Positions 59,351 to 64,000 of a stretch of 64,000 bases of DNA are shown piece by piece. This DNA comes from Anaerolineae bacterium. GTDB taxonomy: Bacteria; Chloroflexota; Anaerolineae; Promineifilales; Promineifilaceae. The stretch's first letter is position 1, and each line of letters opens with the position of its first letter. The DNA lies in assembly GCA_023382655.1 (NCBI GenBank), contig JAHDWK010000004.1, positions 88,538 to 152,537 of the forward strand, given 5' to 3'. The translations under genes and the position numbers were made by a program. The notes beneath the pieces were generated by a model. That model did no database searches, was not told the origin of the DNA, and was given only the letters and a program-made list of their open reading frames with translations.

Positions 59351-59797
59351 ATGGCCAAACTTCAAGAGGTTGTGGGATTATTTGGTACTGCTGGTGAGTC
59401 CACCTGGCGCGATGCGGTGATGGCCCGGCTGGAAACCGCCGGTATTGTTTACTTTAATCCAGTGGTGCCCGAATGGACGCCCGCTCACGCCGAAATTGAA
59501 TCGAAACACCTGGCTTCAGACCGGGTCATTTTGCTGGTGATCACCGGCGAGAGCGAAAGTTATGGCAGCCTGGCGGAAACGGGGTGGGCGGCTTTATCCG
59601 CTGCCAAAAATGGGCAGACGGTGCTACTTGTCATTCAAGATTACCCGGATGGCCCCAGGTCTACCGCTAACCGGGCGCGGGCGCTGGTGCGCGCGCACGC
59701 AGAAAAAGCAGGGATGACGGTCTACACTGATATTGACACGGCCGTGACCGCCGCCATCCAAATTTTTAAGACTCTAGGGTTTTCCGAAAACCCTTAG
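59351..59797 (+). CDS. Nucleoside 2-deoxyribosyltransferase-like protein
   Basis: About 148 residues. The fold pattern (VGLFGTAGESTWRDAVMARL at the start, LASDRVILLVITGESESYGS, then a glutamate in LAETGWAALSA) resembles nucleoside 2-deoxyribosyltransferases and related small nucleotide-processing proteins. Catalytic competence is uncertain. The last residues (KTLGFSENP) and the stop codon are encoded by a long palindrome that also holds the end of the convergent phosphodiesterase gene. ATG 59351 is chosen by alignment sense; no clear ribosome-binding site. Confidence 0.65.
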   Translation: MAKLQEVVGLFGTAGESTWRDAVMARLETAGIVYFNPVVPEWTPAHAEIESKHLASDRVILLVITGESESYGSLAETGWAALSAAKNGQTVLLVIQDYPDGPRSTANRARALVRAHAEKAGMTVYTDIDTAVTAAIQIFKTLGFSENP

Positions 59798-59806
59798 GGT
59801 CTTCCC
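59768..59806. repeat. Imperfect palindrome at convergent gene ends
   Basis: AAGACTCTAGGGTTTTC faces GAAAACCCTTAGGGTCTT, with a one-base bulge. It has the same style as the AGACCTGACAGG hairpins but a different core. It contains both convergent stop codons and probably terminates both transcripts. Confidence 0.8.
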
Positions 59807-60702
59807 ATTACCTCTTGCAACCGGTCCGGTCGGTCGGTAATAATCCCATCCAAGCCCATATCCAGCAGCCGTTCCATTTCTGCTGTCTCGTTAATCGTCC
59901 AGGCATGAACGATGATGTTTTGCCGGTGCGCGTTGCTGACAAACCGTTCTGTCAACACGTCCACCTCACCCAAAACGGGCAAATTGGCCGTTGTGGGCAC
60001 TTGAAACGCCTCCGCCGGTGACGGGTACAACTCGCTCAGGCCAAGCACACTGAGAATCCAAAACGGCCGTATCTCCGATTCTGTCATCGAAGTAGCCACC
60101 TCCGGACAGGCAGCCCGGAACGCCGTCAGGGCATTGTCGTGAAAGGAGCCAATTAACACCTTGTTTGTCATATTGTATTGCTGAATAAGCTGACAGAGGG
60201 ATTGGGCTACGGCCGTGTCATCCGGCTTAATCTCGATATTCATGGGCATATCGGGGAACGTGGTGAACACCTCTTCCAGCGTCGGCAGTGTAATGCCCTG
60301 CCCCCGAAACGGATAGGTTTGCCCGTCATCATCTGTCCAGTAATAACCGGCGTCTAATGCTTGAATTTCCGCCAGCGTCATCTCTTTCACCGCGCCACTG
60401 CCATCGGTGGTGCGGTCTACGGTGTCATCGTGAATCAGCACAAAGACATGATCAGCCGTCTGGTGGACATCCATTTCCAGCACATCTACGCCCATATCTA
60501 CGGCGTTTTGAAAGGCAAACATGGTATTGCTGGGCCATAACTGCTCGCCGCCCTGATGGGCGATATTGAGTGGCTGCCCCGGTTCAAATTGGGCAAAAAA
60601 GGAATGTGCCGGCACAGGCTCCACTCGTGACCGCAAAATCAGGTACACCACCAGACCAATCACCAGAATCACGCCAACCACAATGCCAATTTTTCGCCAC
60701 AT
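59794..60702 (-). CDS. Glycerophosphodiester phosphodiesterase
   Basis: About 302 residues. One N-terminal transmembrane anchor (IGIVVGVILVIGLVVYLIL) places the catalytic domain outside the cytoplasm. The GDPD signature NIAHQGGEQLWPSNTMFAF holds the first catalytic His; the metal-binding Glu-Asp is in VDVLEMDVHQTAD and the second His in FVLIHDDTVDRTTDGSG. It hydrolyses glycerophosphodiesters from phospholipid turnover to glycerol-3-phosphate and alcohol. The start has GGAGGT six bases upstream. Confidence 0.93.
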   Translation of the reverse strand: MWRKIGIVVGVILVIGLVVYLILRSRVEPVPAHSFFAQFEPGQPLNIAHQGGEQLWPSNTMFAFQNAVDMGVDVLEMDVHQTADHVFVLIHDDTVDRTTDGSGAVKEMTLAEIQALDAGYYWTDDDGQTYPFRGQGITLPTLEEVFTTFPDMPMNIEIKPDDTAVAQSLCQLIQQYNMTNKVLIGSFHDNALTAFRAACPEVATSMTESEIRPFWILSVLGLSELYPSPAEAFQVPTTANLPVLGEVDVLTERFVSNAHRQNIIVHAWTINETAEMERLLDMGLDGIITDRPDRLQEVMGRP

Positions 60703-60817
60703 GCTTCTACCTCCGTATCTGTTCGTGACTTCCATTCATTGTTTGTATTGTATGAAGTTACGGCCGTTTGCCCAAGTAGGGCCAGCCGCCTGTAATCCGT
60801 CATCCCAAGTCTGGCGG

Positions 60818-60870
60818 TTCACGCATCACGCATCACGGATTACGGCTCACGGATTACGGCTCACGGGCAC
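60818..60870. repeat. Heptad-repeat tract (CACGCATCACGGATTACGG type)
   Basis: Tandem variants TTCACGCATCACGCATCACG and GATTACGGCTCACGGATTACG in the 236-bp gap between the divergent phosphodiesterase and chelatase genes. These are mostly direct repeats rather than inverted. One ACGGCCGT (about 60759) is also in the gap. Confidence 0.75.
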
Positions 60871-60938
60871 GCCCCCCGGTTGCCCGCCTCGCGTCAATCA
60901 GTATAATCCCCCCACGACACTAAACTACGGAGACAGGT

Positions 60939-62045
60939 ATGGCAAAACGAGCAGTATTTCCTTTTACAGCAATCGTCGGGCAAGAACGCATGAAACGAGC
61001 GTTGATCTTAAACGCCGTCAGCCCACGTATCGGCGGCGTCCTCATTCGCGGCGAGCGGGGCACGGCTAAATCTACGGCCGCCCGCGCCCTGGCCGCCCTG
61101 CTGCCCGACATGGAAGTAGTGGCCGACTGCCGTTTTAGCTGCGATCCCAACCGCCCCGACCAATGGTGTGATGATTGCCGCGTACGCCATGCCGATGGCG
61201 TCTTGGCCATCGCCACCCGTCGCACCCCCTTTATTGATCTGCCCGTCAGCGCTACCGAAGATCGGGTGGTGGGCACGCTGGACATTGAACAGGCCATCCA
61301 GAAAGGCGAAAAACACTTTGAACCCGGTGTGCTGGCCTCGGCCAATCGCGGCCTGCTCTATGTGGACGAAGTGAATTTATTAGATGACCATGTGGTAGAC
61401 CTGTTATTGGATTCGGCGGCAATGGGCGTGAACATTGTGGAACGTGAGGGTATCAGCTTTTCCCACCCGGCTCGCTTTATTTTGGTAGGTACGATGAACC
61501 CGGAAGAAGGAGATTTACGGCCACAACTATTAGACCGGTTCGCCTTTTCCGTGAACATTACCGGTTTGAAGGATGCCACGCAGCGAGTGCAAATTATGGA
61601 GCGCCGTCTGGCGTTTGAGGTAAGCCCGGTGGAGTTTCAGGAAGAATGGGCGTCGTCGGAAAAAACGTTGTCTGAGCGGATCAGCCGGGCGCAGAGCAAG
61701 GTGAACCAGGTGCGCTATTCCCGGCGCGATCTGTCCTCCATTGCCGGGCTGACGGCGGCGCTGAATGTGGACGGTCACCGGGCCGATCTGGTGATTTTAC
61801 GCGGGGCACAGGCTCATGCCGCCTTTCACGGCCGTGACCGCATTACCGATGAAGATATTATCCTCGCCGCCGAACTGGCGCTGCCGCATCGGATTAAGGG
61901 GCGCATGTTCCAGGACACGGCCGTGTCTGCCTCTGAATTGGAAGACCGTCTCAGCGAAGTGCAAAGCGACATGGGTGACGGCGACATGGACGGCGAACCC
62001 CAGGAACTCCAGCAACAACAAAGTGACGTAAAAAAAAAGCCTTAG
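60939..62045 (+). CDS. Magnesium/cobalt chelatase I-type AAA+ subunit (zero-frame product)
   Basis: 368 residues. This AAA+ motor of class I metal chelatases has Walker A GERGTAKST, the cysteine cluster FSCDPNRPDQWCDDC typical of BchI/ChlD-type ATPases, and Walker B in LLYVDEVNLLDDHVVDLLLD. The sensor region is FILVGTMNPEEGDLRPQLLD, and the arginine-finger region is DRFAFSVNI. It would assemble with the VWA-domain subunit to drive metal insertion into a tetrapyrrole. The gene ends 7 residues after entering an A-rich slippery run (V-K-K-K-P-stop); the next gene is in the -1 frame and completes a ChlD-like protein. No CobN/ChlH large subunit is in the window, so the metal is not known. Confidence 0.92.
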   Translation: MAKRAVFPFTAIVGQERMKRALILNAVSPRIGGVLIRGERGTAKSTAARALAALLPDMEVVADCRFSCDPNRPDQWCDDCRVRHADGVLAIATRRTPFIDLPVSATEDRVVGTLDIEQAIQKGEKHFEPGVLASANRGLLYVDEVNLLDDHVVDLLLDSAAMGVNIVEREGISFSHPARFILVGTMNPEEGDLRPQLLDRFAFSVNITGLKDATQRVQIMERRLAFEVSPVEFQEEWASSEKTLSERISRAQSKVNQVRYSRRDLSSIAGLTAALNVDGHRADLVILRGAQAHAAFHGRDRITDEDIILAAELALPHRIKGRMFQDTAVSASELEDRLSEVQSDMGDGDMDGEPQELQQQQSDVKKKP

Positions 62046-62106
62046 ACTCTGAAATGGGTGAAGGGGCCGAAACGCAGCAGCAAGCGGAAGCAGGCCCCCA
62101 ACCCAT
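62030..62106 (+). promoter_or_regulatory. Likely programmed -1 ribosomal frameshift signal
   Basis: Nine A residues (62030-62038) then G give the heptamer A-AAA-AAG at 62033-62039 in the zero frame, the same slippery sequence as E. coli dnaX. The zero-frame stop TAG follows at 62043-62045. Fourteen bases after the heptamer a two-part stem starts: ATGGGT (62054-62059) pairs with ACCCAT (62101-62106), and GGGGCC (62063-62068) with GGCCCC (62093-62098). A -1 shift enters the downstream VWA-domain frame without a stop. The spacer is longer than the usual 5-9 nt. Confidence 0.7.
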
Positions 62107-62983
62107 CCCCCAATCCGCCCAGGACAGCAAATGGTGGGAGGGCGGCCAACAGGTAGCCTCTAAACAAGAATTCCAATCGCGCCGGCTGGATACGCAGCTA
62201 GACCGGCTGACGCGCAATCGGGCCGGACGCCGTTCCCAGACCAAAACCGACCGTAAACGCGGCCATTATATTCGCGCCCGCCTGCCGCACGGCAAAGTGC
62301 GTGACCTGGCTTTTGATGCCACTATGCGCGCCGCGGCCCCCTACCAGGTGCACCGCGACCGTTCCAAGATGGCACTGGCCCTGAAGAGGCAAGACCTGCG
62401 TGAAAAAGTGCGGGTGCGCCGCCAGTCTAACCTCATCCTCTTTGTGGTAGATGCCAGTTGGAGCATGGCCGTCGCCGAGCGCATGGAAGCCACCAAAGGA
62501 GCGATCATGTCGCTGCTGACAGATGCCTACCAGCGGCGGGATCGGGTGGGATTGATTGTTTTTAACAAAAACAATGCCAATCTGACACTGCCACCCACCA
62601 ACTCCGTTTTGTTGGCCAAGAAGGCATTGGTGGATATTGCGGTGGGTGGCAAAACGCCGTTATCGGCCGGGCTGCTGCTGGCTTACGAGGTGTTTCGCAA
62701 GGAAGAGTTGGTGCATCCTGATGTGATGCCGATGATGATTTTGCTGACGGATGGAGCCGGGAATGTGAGCATGTCGGACATGCCACCGCAGGTGGAAGCG
62801 CACCAGATTGCCGACCACATCCGGGAGATTGGCGTGCGCTCCGTAGTGATCAACATGGAACACGCCGCCTTTGACCAGGGACTGGCGCGCCAGTTGGCCG
62901 AACGGCTGGATGGCCCTTGCCATACGCTGGACGATTTGCGCGCCGAGACGCTCTACCGCGCCGTGTTGGACGAACTGGAATAG
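62054..62983 (+). CDS. Chelatase D-type VWA-domain part (probably expressed by -1 frameshift from the I part)
   Basis: As a separate frame it has 309 residues. A Gln/Arg-rich linker region (about 1-90) is followed by a VWA domain with the MIDAS motif DASWSM and later TLDDLRAETLYRAVLDEL. The segment RGHYIRARLPHGKVRDLAFD is typical of ChlD/BchD just before the VWA domain. Canonical D subunits carry an AAA+ domain in front of these parts; here that domain is the preceding gene, in the +1-offset frame. A -1 frameshift at 62033-62039 would make one protein of about 680 residues, normal for ChlD. No convincing ribosome-binding site precedes ATG 62054, which supports frameshifting over independent initiation. 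Confidence 0.88.
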   Translation: MGEGAETQQQAEAGPQPIPQSAQDSKWWEGGQQVASKQEFQSRRLDTQLDRLTRNRAGRRSQTKTDRKRGHYIRARLPHGKVRDLAFDATMRAAAPYQVHRDRSKMALALKRQDLREKVRVRRQSNLILFVVDASWSMAVAERMEATKGAIMSLLTDAYQRRDRVGLIVFNKNNANLTLPPTNSVLLAKKALVDIAVGGKTPLSAGLLLAYEVFRKEELVHPDVMPMMILLTDGAGNVSMSDMPPQVEAHQIADHIREIGVRSVVINMEHAAFDQGLARQLAERLDGPCHTLDDLRAETLYRAVLDELE

Positions 62984-63048
62984 GATCCGCGAAGGGACGC
63001 GAAGGCGCATGAAGACATGCGGGCGCGAAGGAAGAATGAATGGGGCGG

Positions 63049-63591
63049 TTAACCTTTTTCTGATCGTTGACTGATGGCGGCCTGCAACAACGCTTTTTGC
63101 CCTGTACTCAGGTTCAGTGTCAGGAGTTCTGCAATGGGGCAAAACCGGGCGGAGGCTACATACGGATCAGGTACGATGGCTGTTACATCATAACTTGTGG
63201 CTACGGCCGTATAGACCACCTGCACAAAATCGGGATAAGGATACGGGTAGCCGTCCGGTTTGGGGCTGAGGTGGTGAAAGTGGATGAATCCGAGGACGGC
63301 CGTGTTCCCCACCTGCCACCCCGTTTCTTCTAACAATTCCCGCTGCAAAGCCGTTTCCAGGCTCTCGCCCGGTTCACACCGGCCACCAGGAATGATATAC
63401 GGTTCGCCATTGTAATCTGTGATGACCATCACCTCTTCCCCCCGAAAAAGTATGGCCCGCACCGAAGACACGACCTCCTCTGGCGGCAGTTGCCCACTAA
63501 GATAAGTATGCTCACGAAGGTGCATCTGCCCCCAATCGGGCCATGTTTCAGCTATAGGTTCGTGTCGCTGCAAAAACCTGGTTAAACTCAT
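63049..63591 (-). CDS. NUDIX hydrolase
   Basis: 180 residues. The Nudix box is complete: GGRCEPGESLETALQREL followed by LEETGW, so metal-dependent cleavage of a nucleoside diphosphate-linked compound is expected. The box lies around residues 69-92. The remainder (LGFIHFHHLSPKPDGYPYPY) does not show a specific subfamily, so the substrate is open. It converges on the chelatase gene and is followed upstream by a transporter gene on the same strand. Confidence 0.9.
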   Translation of the reverse strand: MSLTRFLQRHEPIAETWPDWGQMHLREHTYLSGQLPPEEVVSSVRAILFRGEEVMVITDYNGEPYIIPGGRCEPGESLETALQRELLEETGWQVGNTAVLGFIHFHHLSPKPDGYPYPYPDFVQVVYTAVATSYDVTAIVPDPYVASARFCPIAELLTLNLSTGQKALLQAAISQRSEKG

Positions 63592-63615
63592 CTTTGCTTC
63601 CTCACGTGCCTGAAC

Positions 63616-64000
63616 CTACAGCCGGAGCAGAGGCCGCCAGCGACGAGCCAGGGCCATGCTGAGCAGGATGAGCAGACCGCCAAGCCACTGCACGGCCGTC
63701 AGCCGTTCGTCTAAAAATAGATAAGACCAGATGACGGTCAGCAGCGTTTCTAGAGGGGCTAACAACGATATTTGCCCGCTGCCCAGGCGGCGTACCCCGG
63801 CAAAAAGCAGCAGCCGTGCCAGAAAGGTGGAGACCACCGCCAGCGCCAGGATGGATGCCCAACCAGAGGGGCTGGGATTTTGCCACGGCCGTCCCGCCAG
63901 CCACCAGGCGAGCAGGCACACGGCCGTGACCCCCATATTCACATACAGCGTCACCGTCCGCGCCCGGACGCCGGGCAAATACCACTGCACCATCACCAGA
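63616..64000 (-). CDS. EamA/DMT-family transporter, partial (cut by window edge)
   Basis: Only the C-terminal EamA repeat, about 127 residues, is in the window. It has about four to five hydrophobic helices with WASILALAVVSTFLARLLLF, then LAPLETLLTVIWSYLFLDER and LTAVQWLGGLLILLSM, matching the second half of DMT transporters. The reading frame continues past position 64000, so the ATGs near 63993 are probably internal. The transported compound is unknown. Confidence 0.85.
   Translation of the reverse strand, partial: LVMVQWYLPGVRARTVTLYVNMGVTAVCLLAWWLAGRPWQNPSPSGWASILALAVVSTFLARLLLFAGVRRLGSGQISLLAPLETLLTVIWSYLFLDERLTAVQWLGGLLILLSMALARRWRPLLRL

Noticed and set aside
62026..62045. Simple sequencing error or pseudogene explaining the split chelatase
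   Set aside because: It cannot be ruled out, but the in-frame A-AAA-AAG heptamer plus strong downstream stem and absence of a ribosome-binding site fit programmed frameshifting better.

Overview
The window looks like a chromosomal stretch of a GC-rich, probably free-living bacterium. The gene mix suggests Chloroflexota (Anaerolineae-like): large GAF sensor kinases, TPR-CHAT proteins, MoxR/DUF58, Calx-beta/PKD surface proteins, and a paired nucleotidyltransferase cassette. No rRNA or other decisive taxonomic marker is present, so the placement is an inference. The most striking global property is the 8-bp palindrome ACGGCCGT. I counted about 135 copies by eye in 64 kb, in all reading frames and between genes, where one or two would be expected by chance. 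It behaves like the HIP1 palindrome of cyanobacteria but has a different sequence. Heptad-type tandem/inverted tracts and several families of dispersed hairpins sit at gene ends and often supply stop codons.

Layout. 0.1-7.3 kb: a plus-strand block for amino-acid metabolism (2-aminoadipate-type aminotransferase, MocR regulator, EamA exporter, threonine dehydratase-like enzyme, PLP decarboxylase, AzlCD). 7.3-8.5 kb: a tyrosine-recombinase homologue that has lost its catalytic residues, next to tRNA-Lys(CUU). 8.6-10.6 kb: aroK, a HIT protein and aroB. 10.6-16.4 kb: minus-strand DUF58, MoxR, a GH2 beta-mannosidase with repeat-derived coding sequence, and an orphan ABC ATPase. 16.6-23.0 kb: a four-gene cassette of ECF sigma factor, anti-sigma-like protein, TPR-CHAT protease and a secreted subtilase with two CBM3 domains. 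23-26.3 kb: an accessory patch with a small membrane protein, an Rpn-type nuclease bracketed by direct repeats, and a nucleotidyltransferase pair. 26.3-33.9 kb: a plant-cell-wall locus with a 1666-residue GH9-CBM3-CBM2-CBM2-GH48 cellulase preceded by a perfect CelR/CebR-type operator, and a GH5 mannanase with two CBM2 domains.

34-44 kb: a giant GAF histidine kinase, type II NADH dehydrogenase, methylglyoxal synthase, YheT-like hydrolase, a DUF4129 membrane protein, a nitrilase-family amidase, and a peroxiredoxin-like gene with an in-frame TGA at the catalytic position (candidate selenoprotein). 44-48.5 kb: two secreted proteins, one very large. 48.7-52 kb: an alpha/beta hydrolase and pyrC-pyrB, with an intrinsic terminator just before pyrC. 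52.2-56 kb: methyltransferase, glycosyltransferase, histidine kinase and response regulator. 56-60.7 kb: acyl-CoA dehydrogenase, a membrane protein, dnaN, a deoxyribosyltransferase-like protein and a glycerophosphodiesterase. 60.9-63 kb: a chelatase I/D pair joined by a likely programmed -1 frameshift site. The right end has a NUDIX hydrolase and a truncated EamA transporter.

The strongest candidates for something new are the ACGGCCGT palindrome, the sigma/anti-sigma/CHAT/subtilase cassette, the TGA-containing peroxiredoxin, the chelatase frameshift site, and the CelR-type operator in front of a CelA-like cellulase. Everything here was read by eye; homology calls rest on recognised motifs, not on searches.
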